Assembly (NCBI RefSeq): GCF_027579695.1 | Contig: NC_083582.1 | Span: 476,378-540,377 of the forward strand | DNA: 64,000 bases | Direction of reading: 5' to 3' | Origin: Neoarius graeffei | Lineage: Eukaryota; Chordata; Actinopteri; Siluriformes; Ariidae | Shown: piece by piece, positions 44,915 through 54,953 of the stretch | How positions within the stretch are numbered: position 1 is the first letter of the stretch | Layout of the letters: each line of letters begins with the position of its first letter | The notes under the pieces: model-generated | The model's input: only the letters and a program-made list of their open reading frames with translations | Databases searched by the model: none | What the model was told of the DNA's origin: nothing | Translations under genes and position numbers: made by a program

Positions 44915-45308
44915 TGTTAGGACTGGGACTGTTTTGGCCTCTAGAGGTCGCTGTTATTTCCTTTTCTGGTCATGTTTGTTTTGGCCTCTAAAGGTCACCA
45001 CTGTGTTCTGTGTTTTGTTTTTGTCTTATTGCCTGTTTCCTGCCCCACCCTGTCCTTAATTAGTTTGTGTATTTATACCCCTGAGTTCAGTCCTCTTGTC
45101 ACGGAGTCTTTGTGCTGTTATGTTTAGCTCCAGTTAACTCTGCATCGTGTTCCTTGCCTTTGTCTTTTTGGTTTTGCACTTTGCTTTTCTTTTTGGACTT
45201 TTTGGACCTAGTATTTACTGTTTTTTGGATCTTCTGAGTGTTGGTATTTTTGCCTTTTCTTTTCTGTTTTTTTGGCTTTTGTTTTGACTTTTGTACTTTG
45301 GATATTTC
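44915..45308 (+). repeat. Element F LTR, plus copy, truncated
   Basis: Starts TGTTAGGACTGGGACTG right after the G-rich tract gggggggtcc. It ends at ggatatttc, where the terminal TGTTAGGG of the minus LTR copy 2 begins. The full-length copies continue past this point. Confidence 0.8.
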
Positions 45309-45826
45309 TGTTAGGGTTTTGCTGGGATTAATCCAGCAAACACCCACTAGGCCACCAGGGGGATGACTCAAATGCAGAGGCGTGAGGCAGAAGTAGAAAA
45401 AGTATCAAAAGGTTTATTTACAATATATACAGTCCAAAAGAAATAATCCAAAACACTCAGAAGATGAAGGGAAAAATAAGAAATATCCAAAGTACAAAAG
45501 TCAAAACAAAAGCCAAAAAAACAGAAAAGAAAAGGCAAAAATACCAACGCTCAGAAGATCCAAAAAACAGTAAATACAAGGTCCAAAAAGTCCAAAAAGC
45601 AAAGCAAAGTGCAAAACCAAAACAACAAAGGCAAGGAACATGGTACAGAGGAAACTGGAGCTAAACATAACAGCACAAAGACTCTGTGACAAGAGGACTG
45701 AACTCAGGGGTATAAATACACAAACTAATTAAGGACAGGGCGGGGCAGGAAACAGGCAATAAGACAAAAACAAAACACAGAACACAGTGGTGACCTCTAG
45801 AGGCCAAAACAGTCCCAGTCCTAACA
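45309..45826 (-). repeat. Element F LTR, minus copy 2
   Basis: 518 bp. On minus it reads TGTTAGGACTGG...CCCTAACA. It lacks the segment between two GGCCTCTAGAGGTC repeats that copy 1 keeps, which looks like a deletion between direct repeats. Confidence 0.8.
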
Positions 45827-45831
45827 CATTG

Positions 45832-46520
45832 TTTTGCTGGAAGGTGAATCTCCTTCCCAGTCTCAAGTCTTTTGCAGCCTCCAACAGGTTTTCTTCCAGG
45901 ATTGCCCTGTATTTAGCTCCATCCATCTTCCCATCAACTCTGACCAGCTTCCCTGTCCCTGCTGAAGAAAAGCATCCCCATAGCATGATGCTGCCACCAC
46001 CATGTTTCACAGTGGGGATGGTGTGTGCAGGGTGATGAGCAGTGTTAGTTTTCCACCACACATAGCGCTTTGCATTTAGGCCAAAAAGTTCAACTTTGGT
46101 CTCATCTGACCAAAGCACCTTCTTCCACATGTTTGCTGTGTCCCCTACATGGTTTCTGGCAAACTGCAAATGGGACTTCTCATGCCTGTCTTTCAACAAT
46201 GGCTTTCTTCTTGCCACTCTTCCAAAAAGGCCAGATTTGTGGAGTGTATGACTTATAGTTGTCCTGTGCACAGATTCTCCCACCTGAGCTGTGGATTTCT
46301 GCAGCTCCTCCAGAGTGATCATGGGCCTCTTGGCTGCTTCTCTGACCAGTGCTCTCCTTGCTCGCTCTGTCAGTTTAGGTGGATGGCCATGTCTTGGTAG
46401 GTTTGCAGTTGTGCCATACTTTTTCCATTTTTGAATGATGGCTTGAACAGTGCTTCTTGATGTTCAGAGCTTGGGATATTTTTTATAACCTAACCCTGCT
46501 TTAAACTTCTCCAGAACTTT
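45832..46520 (-). pseudogene. T2 transposase, N-terminal and central parts
   Basis: The longest open frame runs from 46322. It contains LWSDETKVELFG (a DDE aspartate region), KHGGGSIMLWGCFSSAGTG and FTFQQNN, where F inserts. Upstream paired-type DNA-binding sequence lies at 46322-46520 in a broken frame. The C-terminal part is at 30947-31233. Confidence 0.82.
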
Positions 46521-46935
46521 ATCCCTGACCTGTCTGGTGAGTTCTTTGGTCTTCATGATGCCGTTTGTTCTTCAGTGTTCTCTAACAAACCACTGAGGCC
46601 TTCACAGAACAAGTGTATTTATGCTGAGAGTAAATTACACACAGTAGGACTCTATTAACTAATTAGATTACTTCTGAAGGCAATTGATTGCACTGGATTG
46701 TATTTAGAGGTATCAGAGTACAGGGGGCTGAATACTAATGCACATCACATTTTTCAGATTTTTATTTGTTTAAAATTTTGAAGACCATTTATCATTTTCA
46801 TTACACTTCACAATTATGTGCTACTCTGTGTTGGTCTATCACATAAAATCTCAATAAAAAACTTTTAAGTTCGTGGTTGTAAGGTGGAAAAATGTGAAAA
46901 AGTTCAAGGGGTATGAATACTTTTTCAAGGCACTG

Positions 46936-47440
46936 TACATATAGATGTAAAGTTGTGAGTTGGATCTCAGGCACAGAGGGTCAGGTCATAACTGTAAGAA
47001 GGTGATGAAGGGTGTCCAAGGGGAGGGTGTATCCTGAATGTTGTTTAAGTTTGGAGTGGATATATTGTCCAATGATATATAATCCGTTAACAAATTTTTC
47101 CAATGAGTGATGTGTACAGTGTTCCTTGATTTCCAGTTCATGAGGATTGTTTTCTTGGCAATAGTCAGCGCTACTAGCAGTATTTTATTGTATGAGGTGC
47201 TTATATTGATAGCGGTTGTATCACCAAGTATACATAGGGAAGGGGTTGCTGGGATGTGACAGCCAAGAATGGTAGAGAGTGATTCTGTGACACTTAACCA
47301 AAACCTGTTGATTGGAGTGCAATGCCAGACAGCATGAATGTATGTGTCTGGGTTATTTTGCATGCAGTGAGAACACAAGTCAGAGTCAAAGCCCATTTTA
47401 TATAGTTTCTGTGCAGTGAAGTGAAATCTGTGAAGTACCT
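46936..47440 (-). pseudogene. L1-type LINE ORF2 C-terminus
   Basis: A 136-codon frame (47396-46986) begins MGFDSDLCSHC and continues HAVWHCTPINRFWLSVTE. This is the Cys/His-containing C-terminal block (C-x2-C...H-x-x-W.C) of L1-type ORF2 proteins. It runs toward T2 on one side and element C on the other. The upstream continuation is at 52377-52490. Confidence 0.7.
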
Positions 47441-47750
47441 TGTAGCGCGTATCGAGTGTGGGTGGAGCACAGAGGACGGCAGGACAATGCTTGGAGGCAG
47501 ATAAATCTATTTATTTTCACAACTTTTCAGTCTAAATACTTCCTTCCATACACACACACACACACTTGTCTGGTCCCGGGTTGCGCTCCCTCTCCTCTCT
47601 CTCTGCCTCCTTAAATAGGGAGCGGTTACTGGGAAAACACACACACAAACACAGGTTAATTATCCTCAGGTGTCGCGATTCTGCCACTCACCTTCCCTGG
47701 CTCCACCCTCCTGTCACAGACCGGCACTTGACCACGCCCCCGCTGCCACA
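47441..47750 (-). repeat. Element C 3' LTR
   Basis: 310 bp, ends TGTAGCG/GCCACA, includes a CA run near 47551-47566. Confidence 0.9.
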
Positions 47751-50393
47751 TACCCCCACCACCCGACTCAGGCCGGGCGCTCGTCCGGCCTGCAGCCGAC
47801 TCCTCCCCCCCCCTTGACGGGAGAGGAAGTCCGCCACGACCATCTGCGCCCCCGGCCTGTGGACCACCTTGAAGTTGAAGGGTTGGAGTGCCAGATACCA
47901 ACGGGTGATCCGCGCGTTGGCATCCTTCATGCGGTGCAGCCACTGGAGGGGCGCGTGGTCCGAACAGAGAGTGAAAGAGCGCCCCAGCAGGTCGTAACGG
48001 AGGGCGAGGACCACCCACTTAATCGCCAGGCACTCTTTTTCAATTGTGCTGTAGCGCCCCTCACGCACTGACAGCTTCCGGCTGATGTACAGGACCGGGC
48101 GGTCCTCCCCCTCCACCTGCTGGGACAAAACGGCCCCCAGCCCTCTGTCTGACGCATCGGTCTGCAACACAAAAGGGAGAGAGAAGTCAGGGGAGTGTAA
48201 AAGTGGCCCCCCACACAGTGCAGCCTTTACCTCAGAGAAAGCACGCTGGCACTGCTCCATCCACTGGACCGGATCTGGCGCCCCCATTTTAGTGAGGTCA
48301 GTCAGCGGGCTGGTGACGTCCGAATAATTAGGTATAAACCTACGATAGTAGCCAGCCAGCCCCAGGAACTGCCTCACCCCCTTTTTGGTCTTGGGCCTCA
48401 GGCAGGCCGCAATCGCTGCTGTCTTATTAATTTGGGGACGCACCTGCCCGTTGTCCAAGTGGAAGCCCAGATACCATACTTCCACCCGCCCAATCGCACA
48501 CTTCTTCGGGTTGGCAGTGAGTCCCGCCCGCCTCAGCGACCTAAGGACGGCCCTCAGGTGTTGTAGGTGCCGCTGCCAATCATTACTATAAATGATGATA
48601 TCATCTAGGTAAGCAGCCGCATAGGTGGCGTGGGGCCGGAGGACCCGGTCCATCAGCCGCTGAAACGTAGCAGGCGCCCCAAACAGCCCAAAAGGAAGTG
48701 TGACGAACTGGTGTAAGCCGAACGGTGTGGAAAAGGCCGTTTTTTCCCGGGATAATGGAGTCAAGGGGATCTGCCAATATCCCTTCGTCAAATCCAGTGT
48801 CGAGTAAAAGCGAGCCGTGCCTAGTCGATCGAGCAGCTCATCAATACGAGGCATTGGGTACGCGTCGAATTTAGACACTGCGTTGACTTTTCTATAGTCC
48901 ACACAGAACCGGACCGAGCCGTCGGCCTTGGGAACCAAGACCACTGGGCTGCTCCAGTCACTGTGGGACTCCTCGACGATGCCCATTTCGAGCATGGCCT
49001 GAAGTTCTTCCCGAACCACCTTTTTTTTGTGTTCGGGTAATCTATAAGGACGGCTCCGCACTACCACCCCTGGGGGCGTCTCTATGTGGTGTTCTATGAG
49101 GTTAGTGCGACCGGGCAGGGGCAAGAACACATCCGAAAACTCGGCCTGCAACTGGGCGACCTCCCTGAGTTGGGTCGGGGAGAGGTGGTCTCCACAGGGG
49201 ACCGGAGAGGTACGTGATGCCAATGACCCTTTTTGGACCTCCGGCCCCAGCTCCGCCTTCTCCGGAACTACCGACACCAATGCCACGGGGACCTCCTCAT
49301 TCCAGAGTTTCAGCAGATTGAGGTGGTAGATCTGTAGCGCCCCCTCCCTGTCCGTTCGCCTAACCTCATAGTCGACGTCCCCGACTCGCCGTGTGACCTC
49401 AAAGGGTCCTTGCCACTTGGCGATTAATTTGGAGCTCGACGTGGGCAACAGGACAAGTACCTTATCTCCCGGAGTGAATTCTCTAAGGCGCGTGCCCTTG
49501 TTGTACAGGCGGGCTTGCCGTTCCTGGGCCTGCCACAAATTCTCCTGAGTTAGGTGGGTGAGCGTGTGGAGTTTTGCACGCAGATCCATAACGAACTGAA
49601 TTTCGTTTTTGCTCTGTGAAGGTCCCTCCTCCCAATTTTCCCGCAGAACATCTAAGATGCCGCGTGGCTTACGGCCATATAATAATTCAAATGGGGAGAA
49701 CCCCGTGGAGGCTTGGGGGACCTCTCGCACTGCAAACAACAAGGGTTCGAGCCACTTATCCCAGTTATGTGCGTCCTCACTTATGAATTTTTTGATAATG
49801 TTCTTGAGGGTGTGATTGAACCGTTCAACTAAACCGTCCATCTGTGGGTGATAAATGCTGGTGCGGATCGGCTTAATACCCAGTAGCCCATACAGTTCGC
49901 TCAGTGTCCGTGACATAAACGAGGTGCCTTGGTCAGTCAGAATCTCTTTCGGGATTCCAACCCGGGAGATGACGTGGAAGAGGGCCTCTGCAATACTGCG
50001 TGCTGAGATATTGCGAAGAGGCACCGCTTCCGGGTATCGCATTGCATAGTCCACCAGAACCAATATAAAGCGGTACCCTCGTGTTGACCGATCTAATGGC
50101 CCAACGAGATCCATCCCAATTCTTTCGAACAGGGTCTTGATTAATGGTAGGGGGCGCAAGGGCGCTTTTGGAATGGCCGCTGGATTTACTAACTGGCATT
50201 CACGGCACGCCGTACACCACTTACGGACGTCGCCGCGAATCCCCGGCCAATAGAATCGGGCCATTATCCGGGCGAGTGTCTTATCCTGCCCAAGGTGTCC
50301 AGCCATGGGATTAACGTAAGCCGCCTGGAATACCAATTCCCGGCGGCTCTTTGGAATTAACAATTGGGTGACTCACTCTTTCATCTGAGCGTC
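47688..50393 (-). CDS. Element C integrase-RT-RNase H fused frame
   Basis: 891 codons open from 50363; the same frame continues upstream but for a TGA at about 50373. In order: integrase zinc region (HLGQDKTLARIM, CTACRECQ), integrase core with D (GMDLVGPL), D (ILTDQGTSF), E (GLVERFN); tail KWQGPFEVTRRVGD; then RT with FCVDYRKVN, LDLTKGYWQIPL, YLDD; RNase H with QTDASDRGLGAVLSQ and VADFLSR. This copy directly shows integrase and RT in one continuous polyprotein with integrase first. The C-terminus beyond FLSRQ runs into the 3' LTR boundary (47750). Confidence 0.9.
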
Positions 50394-50593
50394 CTGCGTC
50401 ACTCGGTATAACCTATCCTTCAAAATGGAAAAATAGGGGAAGGATGGGGTGGCGTTCGGCTGGAGCGTCTGACCATCAATTACTCTCACTTGGTCAAACG
50501 CGTGTCGCAGAGTCTCGTCTCGCGATTGTTCCAGTGGGAAATCCGCGAGGGATTCCCCAATAGAAAGAGGAGGGCCGGTGGCTCCTCACTCTG

Positions 50594-51270
50594 TCACGGA
50601 GATGACGTAGACAGCTCTGCGACCGCAGCTCCAGCCAAAGCGACACCAGGACCCTCCCCTGTCAACTGGCAGGACCCACTCTTTACTAGGCGTGCCATTA
50701 AACCCCGAAATCCCGGCCAATCAGTCCCCAAGATCAAAGAGTGGGTAAGGCAAGGATTAACCGCCGCCTTCACTATCGATTTTTCCCCTCTGAAATGTAT
50801 GTGGACCGACACCAACGGGTAGCTGTGAATATCCCCGTGCACACACAACACCTTCACCCCTTGTGCTCCCCCCAATGCCTCGTCTTGCACCAGGCTTTGG
50901 CGGATTGAGGTCTGATTGCAACCTGAATCCACCAATGCCTGATATGTAGCCCCTTGTACACTTACCGGTATGCGATACGCTCCGGCCCGATCGAGGGCAG
51001 CCTCTGGCACGTCGGGGATCCGCACCACCGCCCCCACTTCCATCGCTGCACACTGTTGCTGCAGGTGGCCCGGTTCCCTGCAGCGCCAGCAGACCGGCTC
51101 GGGCCTTCCCTCTGCAGCTGTGTTCTGGGGCTCACTCACCTGAGGGGGGGGAGAGACAGACACAGAAGGGAGAAACGGGAGGGCACCACGGGTGCGGCGG
51201 GCTGGCTGGGGTGGAGCCGGCCCCCGTCTCCGCGGTGGGGGAATGGGGAGAGGACGGGACACGGGAGGAG
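50594..51270 (-). pseudogene. Element C zinc knuckle and protease
   Basis: In a different frame from its gag. It has an intact knuckle CWRCREPGHLQQQC and protease ALVDSGCNQTS, then a TDWPGF-containing linker. A frame break near 50590 separates it from the integrase. Confidence 0.82.
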
Positions 51271-52020
51271 GGGGGGAGAAAGAGAGAGAGAAGAGGAGAG
51301 AGAAGCTGATGACGTCCACTGTCCTGCCGCCGGAACAGCCGCCAGATGATCCTCCACCAGTCCCACGGCCTGATCCAGTGACGCCGGGTGGTGGCACTGG
51401 ACCCACTCCGCGGTTCCGGCTGGTAAGCGGGCGATGAACTGTTCCAGCGCCACCTGGTCGATGATTCCCTTGGCGTCGCGATCTTCAGCCCTCAGCCACT
51501 GCCAGCAGGCGTCCCGGAGCTGCTGGCCGAACGCGAACGGGCTGCCGACTTCCTCCATCCGCAGTGCGCGAAAACGCTGGCGCTGCTGTTCCGGCGTGCG
51601 CCCCACGCGCTGGAGGACAGCCCTGCGAAGGTTGGCGTAGGCCAGCCTGCAGTCGGCGGGGAGCTGTAGTGCGGCCAGCTGCGCCTCTCCCATCAGGAGG
51701 GGGAGGAGGCGCGCCGCGCGCTGCTCCATCGGCCACCCCGAGGCTTCGGTGACCTGCTCGAACAATGTGATGAACGCCTCGGGGTCGTCCTGCGGGCCCA
51801 TCTTAGTCACGGTGAGGGGAGACGGGCCCGCGGCCAGGGCGCTGGTGGACCCCGCCGCCGCGAGGAGACGCCGGAACGCCTCTCGATCTTCCTGCTGGGC
51901 CAGCACCAGGGCTTCAAAGTGGTGCTCCTGCTCCTTTCGGAGCGTGACAAGTGCCTGGTGCTGGCTCTGCTGAGCCGTGGCGAGGGCGTGGACCAAGTCC
52001 ACGAACGGGGAGGATTCCAT
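51271..52020 (-). pseudogene. Element C gag
   Basis: Starts MESSPFVDLVHAL at 52020 (an in-frame extension to 52098 runs into the LTR). Capsid-like segments match B throughout: DPEAFITLFEQ, LPLLMGEAQLAALQLP, RLPAGTAEWVQCH. It shifts frame in a C/G-run region at about 51260-51280 compared with B. Confidence 0.82.
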
Positions 52021-52068
52021 GGGGCTGCTGTGTTGGTGCTCCACCTTAATCCCGGGTTTCGGCACCAC

Positions 52069-52376
52069 TGTAGCGCGTATCGAGTGTGGGTGGAGCACAG
52101 AAGACGGCAGGACAATGCTTGGAGGCAGATAAATCTATTTATTTTCACAACTTTTCAGTCTAAATACTTCCTTCCATACACACACACACACTTGTCTGGT
52201 CCCGGGTTGCGCTCCCTCTCCTCTCTCTCTGCCTCCTTAAATAGGGAGCGGTTACTGGGAAAACACATACACAAACACAGGTTAATTATCCTCAGGTGTC
52301 GCGATTCTGCCACTCACCTTCCCTGGCTCCACCCTCCTGTCACAGACCGGTGCTTGACCACGCCCCCGCTGCCACA
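52069..52376 (-). repeat. Element C 5' LTR
   Basis: 308 bp, partner of 47441-47750; PBS-like sequence just inside. Confidence 0.9.
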
Positions 52377-52490
52377 TACCTTATATTGTATTAATTGTAG
52401 ATTGCTATTTTTTTGTCATGATGTAGATGTTTTTACAGATTTGGGTCCAGAAGTCGGCACCGGGAGTAATGGACAAATCTGATTCCCAAA

Positions 52491-52725
52491 AAATGTATTA
52501 ATATTAAATAGTTCATAAAAATTACACAAAGTTCTATTTGACAAGTGTTGACATCACCTACAATATTGCATTCCACCAAAGAAAATTACTTGAAATATAA
52601 CAACAGTACTAAGTCGGTATGTTAATTAAAATAGTAGGTTACATGTAATAATGCATCATACCCTTAAGGCATACTTATCACAAGATGGCTGACACTCACA
52701 AGTGTGGCCTGGCAGGTGCTGCATA
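52491..52725. other. Unassigned AT-rich stretch
   Basis: No open frame or repeat was recognised. It may be more of the L1 5' part or older sequence before the palindrome. Confidence 0.4.
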
Positions 52726-52858
52726 TTGTTTGTTTAAACCATCCAAGCCATCTAAATTAACATCGCATCATTGGCTCATGATGCTGTATGCAACATACAG
52801 CATCATGAGCCAGTGATGCGATGTTAATTTAGATGGCTTGGATGGTTTAAACAAACAA
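52726..52858. repeat. Near-perfect palindrome, 65-bp arms, 3-bp spacer
   Basis: Left arm 52726-52790, spacer caa 52791-52793, right arm 52794-52858. The arms differ at one position (cattgg versus the complement of cagtgg). The outer ends are ttgtttgtttaaacc. No coding frame. It could form a long DNA hairpin or RNA stem. Confidence 0.95.
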
Positions 52859-53055
52859 CTACTCTGCTTTTGATATCTGTTCAACATCGTTTTACCAAAG
52901 AAAATGGCAATTATGTCCTCCCTTCCGCTCAAAGGAGGTTACATCTATTATACTCGAAGTTCTTGATCAATGGACAAATGAGGGTGCCTCCAAAGTTGTG
53001 CGAGACATCTAGCTCATAAGGACTCTTCCAACTCGTCACAATATTATTACTGGCT

Positions 53056-53082
53056 GGTGATGTTGAACTAAACCCAGGCCCA
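53056..53082 (+). other. 2A-like ribosome-skipping peptide GDVELNPGP
   Basis: The bases encode LLLAGDVELNPGP, which fits the 2A consensus D-(V/I)-E-x-N-P-G-P, preceded by the usual hydrophobic run. 2A peptides make the ribosome skip a bond between Gly and Pro. Some CR1/L2-group LINEs are known to carry them near the N-terminus. An upstream in-frame stop (53017) separates it from any start codon here. Confidence 0.85.
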
Positions 53083-53549
53083 CAACCTACAGATGCTGCG
53101 ACCATATGTTTACAGGAATATGCGACGAGTCTACCATTTTATGGTGTTCAACTCATAAATCCTAATAATAATCCTTTCATCAATGCGGCCGTGACTTACT
53201 TACCCCCGGCATTGCCAGCAGTTACTTCACCCCTCGCTTTTGTTGGCGGGTGTTTTCCTTTGGCCGGAGGGTGGGGGGGTGGAGACTTTGTGGTCATTGG
53301 CTGTACCTGGATTGGGCCTATTAAACAGCGGGGAAGCAAGCTCGACACCGGAGCAGTTTGGCGTTACTCGGGCTTCCAGTGGTGAGTTTCCAATAATTCC
53401 ATTCTTGGATTGCCATGCCACATTAAGCCCATATATTAACGCTACACCGACTAAAGCCAGGAATCCTGTAATGAAAAAACACCGGACCACAAAATTCTTT
53501 TCAACGTTGAATCATGCTAAAACTGTCTGGGATCCACGGTGTAAAGACA

Positions 53550-54520
53550 AAGGCTTATTTGGCGGACATTTAAATATCAGGAGTATGACATCCAAATGTG
53601 AACAACTGGAACATTTACTTTGTAACTCCAGTATTGATTTTTTTTGGTCTGACTGAAACTTGGTTAACTTGCTCATCTCCAGAAGCCTTAATATCTATGC
53701 CAGGATACGACGTTTTTAGAAGAGACAGAGATCAAGGTAGGGGAGGAGGTGTTCTATTATATGTGAGAAATACTTTAAAATGTAAGCAGATTGAATGGCC
53801 AAGACAATGTAATATTGATATTGAATGTGTTGGTGTGTCACTATCTACTGAAATGTCATTTACCTTAATTTGTTTATACCGAAAACCCTCGTCAAAACTA
53901 GATTTTTATGATCAATTGAAAGTTCTTCTTCTCATCTCATTATCTCTAGCTGCTTTATCCTGTTCTACAAGGTCACAGGCAAGCTGGAGCCTATCCCAGC
54001 TGACTACAGGTGAAAGGTGGGGTACACCCTAGACAAGTCACCAGGTTATCACAGGGCTGACACACAGACAACCATTCACACCTACAGTCAATTTCAAGTC
54101 ACCAGTTAACCTAACCTGCATGTCTTTGGGGGAAACCAGAGCACCCAGAGGAAACCCACGTGGACAACATGCAAACTCCGCACAGAAAGGCCCTCATCGG
54201 CCACAGGGATCGAACCCGGGCTTTCTTGCTGTGAGGCAACAGCACTAACCACTACACCACTGTGTTGCCTGAAAGTTCTTCTTAGCCATTGTAATTTTAA
54301 CAAAGAGATCATTATCATGGGTGATTTCAATATAAATTGGAATTATAACAATGCAAGGAAAAACCTCAAGAAAATAATTGATTATTATAATCTTACACAG
54401 CTAGTAGAACAATCTACAAGAATAACCACTTGCTCTGAAACAAGAATAGATCTATTGTTTACAAATAAACCTGAAAGGATCATTAAGACATGCAATCTTT
54501 TGACTGGCTTGTCAGATCAT
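53550..54520 (+). pseudogene. LINE endonuclease split by a SINE
   Basis: HLNIRSMTSKCEQLEHLL, then after a frame change GLTETWL, GRGGGVLLYV and LICLYRKPSS up to 53930. It resumes after the SINE at 54270 with IIMGDFNINW and TRIDLLFTNKP and ends LSDHH. These are the ordered motifs of an APE-type LINE endonuclease (N, E, Y, D-x-N, SDH). The TSD and protein continuity show the SINE is later. Confidence 0.8.
53931..54269 (-). repeat. tRNA-headed SINE, tail type 2, with 14-bp target duplication
   Basis: Flanked by tgaaagttcttctt at 53917-53930 and 54270-54283. The body matches 19340-19716, in the same reverse orientation. It has some internal deletions and decay of the B box. Confidence 0.85.
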
Positions 54521-54523
54521 CAT

Positions 54524-54817
54524 GTACAATCCCGATTCCAAAAACGTTGGGACAAAGTACAAATTGTAAATAAAAACGGAATGCAATAATTTACAAATCT
54601 CAAAAATTGATATTGTATTCACAATAGAACATAGACAACATATAAAATGTCGAAAGTGAGAAATTTTGAAATTTCATGCCAAATATTGGCTCATTTGAAA
54701 TTTTATGACAGCAAAAAGTTGGGACAGGGGCAATAAGAGGCTGGAAAAGTTAAAGGTACAAAAAAGGAACAGCTGTAGGACCAAATTGCAACTCATTAAG
54801 TCAATTGGCAATAGGTC
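54524..54817 (+). repeat. Tc1/mariner-like transposon 5' fragment
   Basis: Begins gtacaatcccgattccaaaa and continues with a distinctive AT-rich sequence that I recognise as the 5' non-coding part of a common fish Tc1/mariner-type repeat. It has no frame. Element D inserts at 54818 with aggtc just before it; the rest of the transposon is absent. Confidence 0.5.
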
Positions 54818-54953
54818 TGTGGCAGTGGGGGTGTGGTCAAGCATCGGTCTGTGACTGGAGGGTGGAGTCAGGGAAGGTAAGTGGCAGAATCACTGCACCT
54901 GATGTCAGTTAACGTGTGTTTGTGTGTCTTCCCCAGTGACCACACCCGATATA

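Larger units (their letters stand above)
31239..45826. mobile_element. Chromovirus-like Ty3 element F, rearranged, inserted in T2
   Basis: Bounded by TGTTAG...CTAACA with the duplication cattg at 31234-31238 and 45827-45831. It has three LTR copies: minus at 31239-31836 (598 bp), plus partial at 44915-45308, minus at 45309-45826 (518 bp). The internal region is plus from about 31878 to 44914 and is preceded by about 40 bases of the 3' internal end in the opposite orientation (31837-31877). Gag is missing. The layout is not a normal LTR element (see findings). The endogenous retrovirus E sits inside. Confidence 0.82.
30729..46935 (-). mobile_element. Tc1-like transposon T2, split by chromovirus F
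   Basis: The ends CAGTGCCTTGAAAAAG (30729) and CTTTTTCAAGGCACTG (46935) are inverted copies flanked by TA at 30727-30728 and 46936-46937. The inverted repeats extend about 180 bp. Without the insertion (31239-45831) it is about 1.6 kb, the normal Tc1 size. Minus-strand transposase is at 46520-45832 (N-terminal and central parts) and 31233-30947 (C-terminal part). It lies in the L1. Confidence 0.9.
47441..52376 (-). mobile_element. Element C: Gmr1-like Ty3 retrotransposon, complete outline
   Basis: LTRs at 47441-47750 and 52069-52376 with target duplication tacct at 47436-47440 and 52377-52381. The LTRs differ by a few substitutions and one CA unit (about 98% identical). The primer-site-like sequence inside the 5' LTR is TGGTGCCGAAACCCGGGAT (plus about 52049-52067). 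Order on minus is gag, protease, integrase, RT, RNase H. Integrase and RT form one uninterrupted 891-codon frame. A frameshift in gag and one stop before the integrase frame disable it. It lies in the L1. Confidence 0.92.
26156..52490 (-). mobile_element. L1-type LINE, 5'-truncated, split by three large insertions
   Basis: The pieces are a T-rich tail (minus-strand poly(A)) at 26156-26233, a 3' UTR at 29589-30728, the ORF2 C-terminus at 46936-47440 and a short upstream ORF2 piece at 52377-52490. The RTE LINE, Tc1 element T2 and element C each carry target duplications and separate adjoining L1 sequence. The 3' UTR has roughly repeated blocks (cattaaaagaagtgtgcgtgcag / cattaaaagaagcgaggcgtgcag, 30121-30260) and a (TA)n run at 30637-30661. 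Confidence 0.7.
52870..54523 (+). mobile_element. CR1/L2-group LINE 5' part with 2A-like peptide, 3' truncated
   Basis: A 2A-like peptide (53056-53082) is followed by a proline-rich region in broken frames (53083-53540) and an endonuclease (53550-54520) split by a SINE. It ends at about 54523, where a Tc1/mariner-like fragment begins. There is no RT. Frame breaks occur at about 53230, 53395 and 53640. Confidence 0.75.
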
